64,000 nt of DNA from Azorhizobium oxalatiphilum. GTDB lineage: Bacteria; Pseudomonadota; Alphaproteobacteria; Rhizobiales; Xanthobacteraceae. The notes under the pieces are model-generated. The model was not told the origin of the DNA. It ran no database searches and worked only from the letters and a program-made list of their open reading frames with translations. The stretch is from positions 587,743 to 651,742 of the forward strand of contig NZ_BMCT01000001.1 in assembly GCF_014635325.1 (NCBI RefSeq). Direction: 5' to 3'. Within the stretch, counting starts at the first letter, position 1; every line of letters begins with the position of its first letter. A program made the position numbers and the translations under genes. Positions 51,070 through 59,078 of this stretch are shown here, in pieces.

Positions 51070-52220
51070 GCCACGCGCTCGCCCTGCCGCCACACCGCGC
51101 GGGCGACAGGAATGTCGCCAGCCAGCGCCACGCGCACCAGATCGGCACGCTTGCCCACGGCGATCTCGCCGCGATCGGTGAGGCTGGCGGCATCGGCCGG
51201 GTTCTTCGTCACCATGCGGACCGCTTCCGGCAGGCTGATCTCAGGTGCGCGGCGCACGAGGTCGAACGGCGCCCAGAGCAGGCTCGCCGGCACATAGTCC
51301 GAGGACAGAATGTCCAGCAGGCCGAGCCGGGCCAGTTGCTCGGCCGAGGCATTACCGGTGTGGGAGCCGCCGCGCACCATGTTGGGCGCGCCCATGAGCA
51401 CGCGGATGCCGGCTTCATGCGACAGGCGGGCGGCTTCTACCGTGGTGGGGAATTCCGCGATGGCGACGCCGTCGCCGATGGCCTCGGCCACATGCTCGGG
51501 GGTGGCATCGTCATGGCTCGCCAGCACGATGCGGTTGGGGTGGGCGAGCGCCACGAGGCCCTGCCGGTTCGGGCGGGCGAGGCGCTCATGATAGTCGAGC
51601 CGGGTCGCGACGATGACGTCCAGTTCCTCGTCGGTGATGCCGCTCTTCTTCTTGTAATAGGCGCGGAACTGCTCGGTGCAGGAGAACTGGCGCTGGCCGG
51701 GCGTGTGGTCCATGAGCGAGATCAGGCGCACGTCGTGGCCCGCGACGATGGCGGCGGCATCCTCCACCACGCTGTCGGTGGCGACCTCGCAGCGCAGATG
51801 CACCAGATGGTCGGCGCGCAGCACGCCGGACGCGCGGGCGGTGGCGAGCGCCTCCAGCAGGATGGGTGCATCGCCATCCATGCCCACCGCCTTCTTGTCC
51901 GGCCACACCCGCAGGCTGTCGAACACGGTGGTGATGCCGGAAGCGGCGATCTGCGCATCATGCGCCAGTACGGCCGAGACCGCGTTCCAGCGGACCTTGG
52001 GGCGGGGCGCCAGATGGCCTTCCACATGGTCCGTGTGCAGCTCGACGAGGCCGGGGAGGAGATAATCGCCCTCAAGGTCGATGGCGCCCGCGGGCACCGT
52101 GCCGGTGTCCACCGCGCGGAGCACGCGATCGGCCACATGGACGTGGCCTTCGAGGATGCTGTCGGCGAGAACGATGCGGGCATTGGCGAACACCTGTTCG
52201 CCGGTCTTGGCCTGTGACAT
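51066..52220 (-). CDS. phnM: Alpha-D-ribose 1-methylphosphonate 5-triphosphate diphosphatase
   Basis: 384 residues, amidohydrolase fold. Metal site GLVELHTDHVEGHLAPRP near residue 60, further ligands in VHLRCEV and SHDDATPEH and the late Asp in LSSDYVPAS. It removes pyrophosphate from ribose-1-methylphosphonate-5-triphosphate made by PhnGHIL, giving the PhnJ substrate. It follows phnL by 36 bases and overlaps phnN by ATGA. Full length compared with E. coli PhnM (about 378). Confidence 0.95.
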   Translation of the reverse strand: MSQAKTGEQVFANARIVLADSILEGHVHVADRVLRAVDTGTVPAGAIDLEGDYLLPGLVELHTDHVEGHLAPRPKVRWNAVSAVLAHDAQIAASGITTVFDSLRVWPDKKAVGMDGDAPILLEALATARASGVLRADHLVHLRCEVATDSVVEDAAAIVAGHDVRLISLMDHTPGQRQFSCTEQFRAYYKKKSGITDEELDVIVATRLDYHERLARPNRQGLVALAHPNRIVLASHDDATPEHVAEAIGDGVAIAEFPTTVEAARLSHEAGIRVLMGAPNMVRGGSHTGNASAEQLARLGLLDILSSDYVPASLLWAPFDLVRRAPEISLPEAVRMVTKNPADAASLTDRGEIAVGKRADLVRVALAGDIPVARAVWRQGERVA

Positions 52221-52256
52221 GGAAAAAGTGTCCTTTGGGCGGATGACCTTCCGGTC

Positions 52257-53015
52257 TCAATTGGGGCGGGTGGCGAAGGCGGAGACATCCACCACCTCGT
52301 CCGCCACCGCATCGCGCGTGTCCGCGTCGTGGAAGATGCCGAGCAGGCCGGTGCCGCGCGCCTTCTTCTCAGTGATGAGGTCGATCACCACCTGCCGGTT
52401 CACGGCGTCCAGCGAGGCGGTGGGCTCGTCCAGCAGCAGCAGCGGCTGGCTGGAGATGAAGCCGCGCGCCACGTTCACACGCTGCTGCTCGCCACCGGAG
52501 AAGGTGGCGGGCGGCAGGCTCCACAGCCGCTCCGGCAGGTTGAGTCGGGCCAGCAGGTCGCGGGCCTTCAGGCGGGCCTGGTCGGGCGCCACGCCCTCCG
52601 CCATCAGCGGCTCGGCCACCACGTCGAGGGCGGAGACGCGGGGGATGACGCGCAGGAACTGGCTCACATAGCCGATGCGGCGGCGGCGCAGGTCCAGCAT
52701 TCGGCGGGGCGCGGCATGGGCCACGTCCACCGGGCCGTCCTCGTCCGCCAGCCAGATGGCTCCGGTGTCGGTGCGGTAATTGCCATAGACCATCTTGAGG
52801 ATGGAGCTTTTGCCGGCGCCGGAGGGGCCGCCCAGCGCCACGCAGGTTCCGGCGCGGACTGAAAAGCCTGCGCCGTCCACCACCGGCAGGCGGGTGCCGC
52901 CGCGCAGGTGCAGCGTGAAGGCCTTGGCGAGGTGTTCCACGCGCAGCAGCGTGCCGGCGGGCAGGGCGGGGGGCAGCGGCGTCGCCGCCTGCTGGGGAGC
53001 GGTGTGGAGCGTCAT
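52257..53015 (-). CDS. phnL: C-P lyase ABC-type ATPase PhnL
   Basis: 252 residues; Walker A GGPSGAGKSSILKM, signature FSGGEQQRVNVARGF, Walker B LLLLDEPTASLDA and H-loop GIFHDAD (the conserved His in F-H-D). PhnL associates with the PhnGHI core that couples purine displacement to phosphonate addition; it is not a transporter subunit. Start overlaps the phnK stop by ATGA (53012-53015). Confidence 0.95.
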   Translation of the reverse strand: MTLHTAPQQAATPLPPALPAGTLLRVEHLAKAFTLHLRGGTRLPVVDGAGFSVRAGTCVALGGPSGAGKSSILKMVYGNYRTDTGAIWLADEDGPVDVAHAAPRRMLDLRRRRIGYVSQFLRVIPRVSALDVVAEPLMAEGVAPDQARLKARDLLARLNLPERLWSLPPATFSGGEQQRVNVARGFISSQPLLLLDEPTASLDAVNRQVVIDLITEKKARGTGLLGIFHDADTRDAVADEVVDVSAFATRPN

Positions 53016-53791
53016 GCGGCAAGCACCGAGGAGACGAGGAGCTGGGTATAGGGCTCGCGTGGATCGTCGAGCACCTGATCGGTGAGGCCCTCCTCGATCA
53101 CCCGGCCTTCCTTCATCACCATGATGCGGTGGGAGAGCAGGCGGGCGACCGCGAGGTCGTGGGTGACGATGATGACGGCGAGGCCGAGGTCCGCCACCAG
53201 CGAGCGGATGAGGTCCAGCAGGCGCGCCTGCACCGAGACGTCGAGGCCGCCGGTGGGCTCGTCCATGAAGACGAGGCGCGGCTTGGTGACGAGATTGCGG
53301 GCGATCTGCAGGCGCTGGCGCATGCCGCCGGAAAAGGCGCGCGGATCATCGTCGATGCGGTCCGGCTGGATTTCCACGCGGGAGAGCCAGTCGATGGCTT
53401 CGTTGCGGATGCCGGCATAGTTGCGCCAGCCCACCGCCATCAGCCGCTCGCCCACATTGCCGCCGGCGGACACTGCCATGCGGAGGCCCTTCTCCGCATG
53501 CTGGCGCACGAAGCCCCAGTCGGTGCGCAGCAGCAGGCGCCGCTCGCCTTCGGTGAGGGCGGACAGGTCGCGCATCTCGCCGTCGCGCATGCGGTAGTGG
53601 ATCGCGCCGGCAGAGGGCTCAAGTTCAGTTGAGAGCAGGCCGAGCAACGTGGACTTTCCGGAACCGCTCTCGCCCACGATGGCGAGCACTTCGCCGGCAT
53701 GGAGGGTGAGGGAGACATCGCGGCAGCCGAGGCGGGCGCCGTAATAGCGGGTCAGGCCCTCGGCGACGAGAAGGGGGGCATCGTCTGTCAT
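53012..53791 (-). CDS. phnK: C-P lyase ABC-type ATPase PhnK
   Basis: 259 residues; Walker [15 protein letters not shown], signature FSGGMRQRLQIARNL, Walker B LVFMDEPTGGLDVS and H-loop THDLAVARLL. The DppF-like sequence with GGLDVS is typical of PhnK, which docks on the PhnGHIJ core complex as a dimer. ATGA overlap with the upstream GNAT gene (53788-53791). Confidence 0.95.
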   Translation of the reverse strand: MTDDAPLLVAEGLTRYYGARLGCRDVSLTLHAGEVLAIVGESGSGKSTLLGLLSTELEPSAGAIHYRMRDGEMRDLSALTEGERRLLLRTDWGFVRQHAEKGLRMAVSAGGNVGERLMAVGWRNYAGIRNEAIDWLSRVEIQPDRIDDDPRAFSGGMRQRLQIARNLVTKPRLVFMDEPTGGLDVSVQARLLDLIRSLVADLGLAVIIVTHDLAVARLLSHRIMVMKEGRVIEEGLTDQVLDDPREPYTQLLVSSVLAA

Positions 53792-54285
53792 TGCGCAGCC
53801 TCCAGAGGCGCGGCGGGGGGAATGGCCTCGCCCTCGGGGGACAGGTCCACATGCAGGCTCACGCCGTGGCGGCGGAAGCCGAGGTTCTCGTAGAACTGAT
53901 GGGCCTTCACGCGCTTGGCGTTGGAGGAGAGCACCAGCTTGTAGCAGCCTTTCCCGGCAGCCTTGCGCATGGCGAACCGCATCATGACGCCGCCCACGCC
54001 GCCGCCCTGCCGGGTAGGCGAGACCACCACGTCCTCCACGATGGCGGAAGGCGCGCCGAGATGGCCGAGATTGTCCATCACCAGCAATGCGAAGGTGCCG
54101 ACCACCTCGCCTGCGTCCTCGGCCACATAGAGCACGTAGTCGGGATAGCGGGCGAAGCGGGCGAACAGGGCCTTCGCTTCCTCCAGCGGCAGCACCTTGC
54201 CGTCGTCCATGCCCGGCTGGGCATAGAGCGCCATCACGGCGGTGAGGTCCTCTTCGGTGGCAGGGCGGATGGAGAGGGCGCTCAT
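53788..54285 (-). CDS. GNAT family acetyltransferase inside the C-P lyase operon (PhnO-like role)
   Basis: 165 residues from ATG 54285, overlapping the phnJ stop (ATGA). The fold is GNAT: LSIRPATEEDLTAVMALYAQ, YVAEDAGEVVGTFALLVMDN, SAIVEDVVVSPTRQGGGVGG (acetyl-CoA loop, with Gly-rich QGGGVGG) and AHQFYENLGFRRHGVSLHVD. PhnO of E. coli acetylates aminoalkylphosphonates and is usually encoded after phnN; here the gene is inserted between phnJ and phnK and is equally tightly coupled. A PhnO-like role is inferred from context, not proven by sequence. Confidence 0.85.
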   Translation of the reverse strand: MSALSIRPATEEDLTAVMALYAQPGMDDGKVLPLEEAKALFARFARYPDYVLYVAEDAGEVVGTFALLVMDNLGHLGAPSAIVEDVVVSPTRQGGGVGGVMMRFAMRKAAGKGCYKLVLSSNAKRVKAHQFYENLGFRRHGVSLHVDLSPEGEAIPPAAPLEAAQ

Positions 54286-55205
54286 TCCGCCGCCTCCGGC
54301 AGCGCGCTCATCTCGCCGCGATGGCCTTCCGCCTGCCGCGTGTTGCAATAATCCGTGTCCGAGCAGACGAACATGCGCCCGCCGCGATCATCAAGGATCA
54401 CTTCGTCCAGATAGACGCCGGTCGCAGCGCACAAGGCGCAGGGTTTGGCGAAGTGCTGAACCTTGAAGGGATGGTCCTCGAAATCCAGCGGCACCACCCT
54501 GGTGTGTGGCGGGATGGCATAGATGCGCTTCTCGCGCCCCGCGCCGAACAATTGCAGCGCCGGACTGTCGTCCATCTTCGGATTGTCGAACTTCGGGATG
54601 GGCGAGGGGTCCATCACATAGCGCCCGTCCACTTCCACCGGATAGGCATAGGTGGTGGCGATGTGGCCGTGGCGGGCGATGTCCTCATAGAGCTTCACAT
54701 GCATGAGGCCGTAATCGGCCAGCGCATGCAGCTTGCGGGTCTCGGTCTCGCGCGGCTCGAGGAAGCGCAGGGGCTCGGGGATCGGCACCTGATAGACCAG
54801 CACCTGATGCGCCTGAAGCTGCTGCTCCGGCACGCGGTGGCGGGTCTGGATGACGGTGGCGTCCTGCGTGCGTGTGGTGGTGGCGACGCCGGGGGCCGTG
54901 GTCTCGAAGAAGCCCCGGATGGCCACCGCGTTCGTGGTGTCGTCCGAGCCCTGGTCGATGACCTTCAGTACGTCGTCCATGCCGAGGATGGCGGCCGTGA
55001 CCTGCACGCCGCCGGTGCCCCAGCCATAAGGCATGGGCATCTCGCGGCTGGCGAAGGGCACCTGATAGCCGGGAATGGCGATGGCCTTCAGGATGGCCCG
55101 GCGGATCATCCGCTTCGTCTGCTCGTCCAGATAAGCGAAATTGTAGGTGATGGCGGGCATGCCGGCGGACGTCGAGGCCGTCTGGGTTTGTTCAAGCGCG
55201 GTCAT
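54282..55205 (-). CDS. phnJ: Alpha-D-ribose 1-methylphosphonate 5-phosphate C-P lyase
   Basis: 307 residues from ATG 55205, overlapping the phnI stop (ATGA); the open frame upstream lies within phnI. All known functional residues are present: Cys256-x2-Cys259-x21-Cys281, with Cys287 further on, matching the C-x2-C-x21-C-x5-C pattern of the 4Fe-4S/radical site, and a Gly-rich segment IPGYQVPFASREMPMPYG holding the glycyl-radical Gly. The radical-SAM enzyme cleaves the C-P bond, releasing methane (or alkane) and a cyclic ribose phosphate. Confidence 0.97.
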   Translation of the reverse strand: MTALEQTQTASTSAGMPAITYNFAYLDEQTKRMIRRAILKAIAIPGYQVPFASREMPMPYGWGTGGVQVTAAILGMDDVLKVIDQGSDDTTNAVAIRGFFETTAPGVATTTRTQDATVIQTRHRVPEQQLQAHQVLVYQVPIPEPLRFLEPRETETRKLHALADYGLMHVKLYEDIARHGHIATTYAYPVEVDGRYVMDPSPIPKFDNPKMDDSPALQLFGAGREKRIYAIPPHTRVVPLDFEDHPFKVQHFAKPCALCAATGVYLDEVILDDRGGRMFVCSDTDYCNTRQAEGHRGEMSALPEAAE

Positions 55206-56305
55206 TCGGCGGCCTCCTGCCGGGCGTCGCCATGGACGGGATCGGTGTGCTCGGCGCGCATGCGGCGCACGAGGTCGAGTTCGGCCTGGAAGTCCACGTA
55301 ATGGGGCAGCTTCAGATGCTCCACAAAGCCGGTGGCTTGCACATTGTCGGAATGGGAGAGGACAAATTCCTCGTCCTGTGCAGGCGCGGACTGCTCCTCG
55401 CCCAGTTCCTTGAAGCGCAGGGCACGGTCCACGAGGGCCACCGACATGGCCTTGCGCTCGCTCTGGCCGAACACGAGGCCATAGCCGCGCGTGAACTTCG
55501 GCGGCTCGGCGGAGGAGCCCTTGAACTGCGTCACCATCTGACACTCGGTGACATTGATCGGCCCGAGCGGTACGGCGAAGCCCAGTTCCTCAACGAACAG
55601 CTCCACCTCCACCTCGCCGAAGCGGATCTCGCCGACGAAGGGATGGGTGCGGGCATAGCCGCGCTGGGTGGAATAGCCGAGCGAGAGCAGGAAGCCCTCG
55701 TCGCCGCGCGCCAGATTCTGCAGGCGCAGCGGCCGATCGGCGGGGAAGCTCAGGGGCTCGCGGGTGAGGTCGCGCGGATATTCGCCGGTTGAGGGTGCGG
55801 CCTCGATCAGGCCCTCGTCGCCGAGCAGGTCGGTGACGCGGGGCATGGGGGCGCCGTCTTCCGTCTCGGCGCGGGCCGGGGCGGGCGGTTCGGTGGTCGT
55901 GCCGGCCAGCGTCGGGTCCAGCAGGCGGTGGGTGTAATCGAAGGTCGGCCCGAGCACCTGTCCGCCGGGGATGTCCTTGTAGGTGGCCGAGATGCGGCGT
56001 TCGACGCGCATCTGCGCCGTGTCCACCGGCTCGCAATAGCCGAAGCGGGGCAAGGTGGTGCGGAAGGCGCGGACGAGGAAGATGGCCTCGATCAGATCGC
56101 CCCGCGCCTGCTTGATGGCGAGCGATGCCAAGGGGCGATCATAGAGCGAGCCTTCGCTCATCACCCGGTCCACCGCCAGCGTGAGCTGTTCGGAAATCTG
56201 GTCGATGCCGATCTCCGGCACCGATGTGTCGCCCCGCCGCGTCTCGGCAAGCAGGGCATGGGCGTTGCGGATGGCGGTTTCGCCACCCTTGACGGCCACA
56301 TACAT
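55202..56305 (-). CDS. phnI: C-P lyase core subunit PhnI
   Basis: 367 residues, matching E. coli PhnI (354). Begins MYVAVKGGETAIRNAHALLA; later motifs RVMSEGSLYDRPLASLAIKQ, FGYCEPVDT, GPTFDYTHRLLDP and QNLARGDEGFLLSLGYSTQR are diagnostic. PhnI is the nucleosidase/transferase-type core subunit that, with PhnG, PhnH and PhnL, swaps adenine of ATP for alkylphosphonate. Starts 3 bases after the phnH stop. Confidence 0.96.
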   Translation of the reverse strand: MYVAVKGGETAIRNAHALLAETRRGDTSVPEIGIDQISEQLTLAVDRVMSEGSLYDRPLASLAIKQARGDLIEAIFLVRAFRTTLPRFGYCEPVDTAQMRVERRISATYKDIPGGQVLGPTFDYTHRLLDPTLAGTTTEPPAPARAETEDGAPMPRVTDLLGDEGLIEAAPSTGEYPRDLTREPLSFPADRPLRLQNLARGDEGFLLSLGYSTQRGYARTHPFVGEIRFGEVEVELFVEELGFAVPLGPINVTECQMVTQFKGSSAEPPKFTRGYGLVFGQSERKAMSVALVDRALRFKELGEEQSAPAQDEEFVLSHSDNVQATGFVEHLKLPHYVDFQAELDLVRRMRAEHTDPVHGDARQEAAE

Positions 56306-56308
56306 GGA

Positions 56309-56932
56309 TCAGGCCTCCGCTGTGATGCGGGTGGAGCGCGGCAGGGCTGAGACCAGCCCCGACGTGGTGAAGAGGAGATCGACGCCCAGCGGGAACAGCA
56401 GCCGGTTGTCGGCCCAGCGGGTCGCGAAGTCCGCCGGCAAGGGCGTGGCGCCGAAGCTGCGCGTGCTCTTGATGCCGGGGCCTTCCAGCGTGAAGGGCGC
56501 ATCCGAGAGCATGGTCACGGCGAGGATCAGAGTGGTGGAGCGGTCCGGATATTCGGGAATGCCCTGCGCAAAGTCGGTGAAGGGCGGGAGATTGCCCGGC
56601 TCGCGCACGAGGGCGAAGCGGGCGGCGGCGGGATCGTCCGTGATCGGCGCGCCGGTGTGGAAGCGCAGGAAATCCGCCACCCCCTTGTGTTTCGCCAGCA
56701 TGGGATCCAGCCAGAGCGGCGTCTCGTAATCCGCCAGCGCCAGTGCAAGGGCCGCCATTTCAGGCGTGAGCGGGGCGGGGGGCTTGAGGTTGGTGGCCAG
56801 CGGCATGCGGTGGCCGGGCCGGGAGACGGCCCACATCACCGCCTTGAAGGTGGCCTGCGCCTCGCGCACCGGATCCGAGAAGCCAAGGGCCAGTTCGCTG
56901 GTGGAGGCGGCGGGCGTCTGTTCCGTGCTCAT
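56309..56932 (-). CDS. phnH: C-P lyase core subunit PhnH
   Basis: 207 residues from ATG 56932, whose first base is also the last base of the phnG stop (TGATG). Motifs: REAQATFKAVMWAVSRPGHR, LALADYETPLWLDP, FLRFHTGAP and TLEGPGIKSTRSF. PLP-transferase-like fold without the cofactor. Structural member of the PhnGHIJ complex. Open frame upstream overlaps phnG and is not used. Confidence 0.95.
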   Translation of the reverse strand: MSTEQTPAASTSELALGFSDPVREAQATFKAVMWAVSRPGHRMPLATNLKPPAPLTPEMAALALALADYETPLWLDPMLAKHKGVADFLRFHTGAPITDDPAAARFALVREPGNLPPFTDFAQGIPEYPDRSTTLILAVTMLSDAPFTLEGPGIKSTRSFGATPLPADFATRWADNRLLFPLGVDLLFTTSGLVSALPRSTRITAEA

Positions 56933-57411
56933 CAGTCCTCTCCGCGCACCATGGTGAAGAAATTGACCTTGGTGGCCTCGGTCTTTTCCCGCGCCACCAG
57001 CTCTTCCGCCGCAAGGCGTTCGCGCACCGGGGCAAGGGCTTCCTCCACCGCAGGGCGCAGCGCCGTGTCCTGCCACAGGGCATCGAGGATGGCGGCGGCC
57101 CGCGCACGCTCCGGCGCCCGGCCGAGCAGATAGGAGACGCCGGTGGCGCCGCCCTCGATGCGCACGGCGGCGCGGGTGACGGTGGCCTCACCCGTATTGA
57201 AGGCATCGCCGTCGCCGCCGATGCGGCCGCGCACCATGGCGAGGCCCACTTCCGCGGGGCGAAGATCGTGGATGGGAGGCAGGGGTCTGAAGCGCTCCAC
57301 TGCCGAATTGAGTTCGTCGGCCGAAGCGTGGGCGAAGAGGCCCATCATGGCCTGCCGGGCTGCCACCTGTGCTGCCGCAGCGTCTTTCGCACTTAGGTCT
57401 TCCGCGCCCAT
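56932..57411 (-). CDS. phnG: C-P lyase core subunit PhnG
   Basis: 159 residues from ATG 57411, preceded by GGGGAAGAG. Motifs: AARQAMMGLFAHASADELN, LRPAEVGLAMVRGRIGGDGD, FNTGEATVTRAAVRI and KTEATKVNFFTMVRGE, the last being the PhnG C-terminal signature. First gene of the nine-gene minus-strand operon G-H-I-J-GNAT-K-L-M-N. The promoter lies in the 192-base region shared with divergent phnF, next to a GntR-type palindrome. Confidence 0.95.
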   Translation of the reverse strand: MGAEDLSAKDAAAAQVAARQAMMGLFAHASADELNSAVERFRPLPPIHDLRPAEVGLAMVRGRIGGDGDAFNTGEATVTRAAVRIEGGATGVSYLLGRAPERARAAAILDALWQDTALRPAVEEALAPVRERLAAEELVAREKTEATKVNFFTMVRGED

Positions 57412-57524
57412 CTCTTCCCCTTGGACGTGCTGCCGGGTCGGGTGCCGCTGACAAAAAACGGTCTCGACCGCTGCGTTAGACAGGAAAGGCTGTCGCCGCT
57501 TCCGTGTGTCGGCATATGGACAGT

Positions 57525-57548
57525 ATTTGTATAAAAGTCTATACAAAT
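57525..57548. promoter_or_regulatory. Perfect palindrome, candidate PhnF operator
   Basis: ATTTGTATA (57525-57533) and TATACAAAT (57540-57548) are exact inverted repeats around AAAGTC. It lies between the divergent phnG (start 57411) and phnF (start 57604) in locally AT-rich DNA. GntR/HutC-family PhnF proteins bind such dyads in their own promoter region and repress phn genes until a phosphonate metabolite or phosphate starvation relieves them. Function is inferred. Confidence 0.75.
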
Positions 57549-57603
57549 GTGCAGCGCGCCGGACGAATTTGAAAAAGAGGGGAGCCGGCGGGGACGGGAT
57601 GAC

Positions 57604-58401
57604 ATGATGGACGAGGTCGATCACGGGCCGATGACGGCGGGCGAAACCGCTGATGCACGGTCGGAAAGCGTGAAGCCGGAAGACGTGAAGCGCGGCAGCG
57701 GGGTGTCGCTCTGGAAGCAGATCGCCGAGACGCTGGAGGCGGAGATCGCCTCCGGCGCACGCAAGCCGGGCGCGCGCCTGCCGGTGGAGGCGGAACTGGC
57801 GGAGCGCTTCGGCGTCAACCGCCACACCGTGCGTCGGGCTTTGTCCGTGCTCGGGGAGCGGGGGCTGATCGAGGCCACCGCCGGGCGCGGCACCTTCGTG
57901 AAGGAGCCGCCGCTGCGCTATCCCATCGGCGCGCGCACGCGATTCTCCGAGATCGTGCTGGCCAGCGGGCGCGAGCCGCACGGCCGCTTCCTTGGTTCGC
58001 AGGTGGAGGATGCCAGCGTCGAGGTGGCGCGCGAACTTGGAGTCGCGCCGGGCACCAAGGTGCTGCGCATCGACACCACCCATGAGGCGGACGGCGTGCC
58101 CATCTCCTGCGGCTCGGCCTGGTTCGTCCATGCCCGCTGTCAGGATCTGGATCTCGTCTATGCGGCCACCGGTTCGCTGACGCGGGCGCTGTCCACCCTC
58201 GGCATCATCGATTTCCGTCGCAAGGAGACGCGCCTCACCGCCCGCGTGGCCGACGAGCGGGAGCGTGGACTCCTATCGCTTGCCATGGGACGGTCCGTCA
58301 TGGTGGTGGAGCGCGTGGATGTGGACGTGGCGGGCGTGCCCTTGCAGTGGGGCCGCTCCAGCTTCGCCGCCGACCGCGTGCAACTGGTCATCAAGCCTTG
58401 A
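57604..58401 (+). CDS. phnF: GntR/HutC family regulator of phosphonate utilisation
   Basis: 265 residues from ATG 57604; a start at 57547 would lie inside the operator palindrome, so it is disfavoured. N-terminal winged HTH: SLWKQIAETLEAEIASGARK, GARLPVEAELAERFGVNRHT, VRRALSVLGERGLIEATAGR. The UTRA effector domain starts near YPIGARTRFSEIVLASG and contains VLRIDTTHEADGVPISCGS. Divergent from phnG and, with the PPOX gene, the only plus-strand unit in the phosphonate locus. Expected repressor of the phn operons. Confidence 0.92.
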   Translation: MMDEVDHGPMTAGETADARSESVKPEDVKRGSGVSLWKQIAETLEAEIASGARKPGARLPVEAELAERFGVNRHTVRRALSVLGERGLIEATAGRGTFVKEPPLRYPIGARTRFSEIVLASGREPHGRFLGSQVEDASVEVARELGVAPGTKVLRIDTTHEADGVPISCGSAWFVHARCQDLDLVYAATGSLTRALSTLGIIDFRRKETRLTARVADERERGLLSLAMGRSVMVVERVDVDVAGVPLQWGRSSFAADRVQLVIKP

Positions 58402-58423
58402 GAAGAAGCCCTGAGGAAATGTC

Positions 58424-59038
58424 ATGAGTAGGATCGAGAGCGTCGAGCAGTTGCGGACCCACTACAAGGCGGTGAGCGTGCGCGCAGCACAGAAGGTGCT
58501 ACCCCGCCTCGACAAGCATTGCCGCAGCTTCATCGGTCTCAGCCCGTTCGTGATGCTCGCCACCTCCAGCAAGGCCGGTGAGCTGGACGTGACCCCGCGC
58601 GGCGACCAGCCGGGCTTCGTCGGGATCGACGATGACGGCGCGACGCTCCTGCTACCCGACCGGCCGGGCAACAACCGCCTCGACAGCCTCACCAACATTC
58701 TGGAGCAGCCGGGCGTAGGGCTGATCTTCCTGATCCCCGGCGTGGACGAGACGCTGCGGGTGAACGGCACGGCCGAAATCCGCGCGGATGCGGACCTGCG
58801 CGCCCGTTTCGCAGTGGACGGCAAGCTGCCGACCTCGGTGCTGCGCATCACAGTGCGCGAGGCCTATCTGCATTGCGCCAAGGCCTTCATGCGTTCGAAG
58901 CTGTGGGATCAGCAGGCGCAGGTGGAGCGCTCCGTGCTGCCGACGCTGGGCGAGATGCTCCGCGACCAGATCGGCAATAGCGACGGCTTCGAGACGCAGG
59001 AACAGATGGTCGCCCGCTTCAAGCAGGCCATGTACTGA
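58424..59038 (+). CDS. PPOX-class pyridoxamine 5'-phosphate oxidase-like flavoprotein
   Basis: 204 residues from ATG 58424 after GAGGAAA, 22 bases behind phnF and surely co-transcribed with it. Split-barrel FMN/F420-binding fold: HCRSFIGLSPFVMLATSSKA, DVTPRGDQPGFVGIDDDGAT and LLPDRPGNNRLDSLTNILEQ, typical of the DR_2398/MSMEG_1061-type PPOX proteins (TIGR04025 group). The C-terminal half includes CAKAFMRSKLWDQ. Real substrates of this group are unknown; an FMN-dependent oxidoreductase role is assumed. A link to phosphonate metabolism is suggested only by position. Confidence 0.85.
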   Translation: MSRIESVEQLRTHYKAVSVRAAQKVLPRLDKHCRSFIGLSPFVMLATSSKAGELDVTPRGDQPGFVGIDDDGATLLLPDRPGNNRLDSLTNILEQPGVGLIFLIPGVDETLRVNGTAEIRADADLRARFAVDGKLPTSVLRITVREAYLHCAKAFMRSKLWDQQAQVERSVLPTLGEMLRDQIGNSDGFETQEQMVARFKQAMY

Positions 59039-59056
59039 CGGGCTTGAGACAGATGA

Positions 59057-59078
59057 CCCACCGCCGTCAGGCGGTGGG
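59057..59078. terminator. Hairpin between the convergent PPOX and phnE genes
   Basis: 9-bp arms, 59057-59065 (CCCACCGCC) and 59070-59078 (GGCGGTGGG), with a loop GTCA that includes the phnE stop codon. No U-tract on either strand; it probably assists transcript ending in the 28-base convergent gap. Confidence 0.5.

Noticed and set aside
54321-55301. Plus-strand 326-residue frame over phnJ
   Set aside because: Antisense of a gene with all functional cysteines; no recognisable domain.
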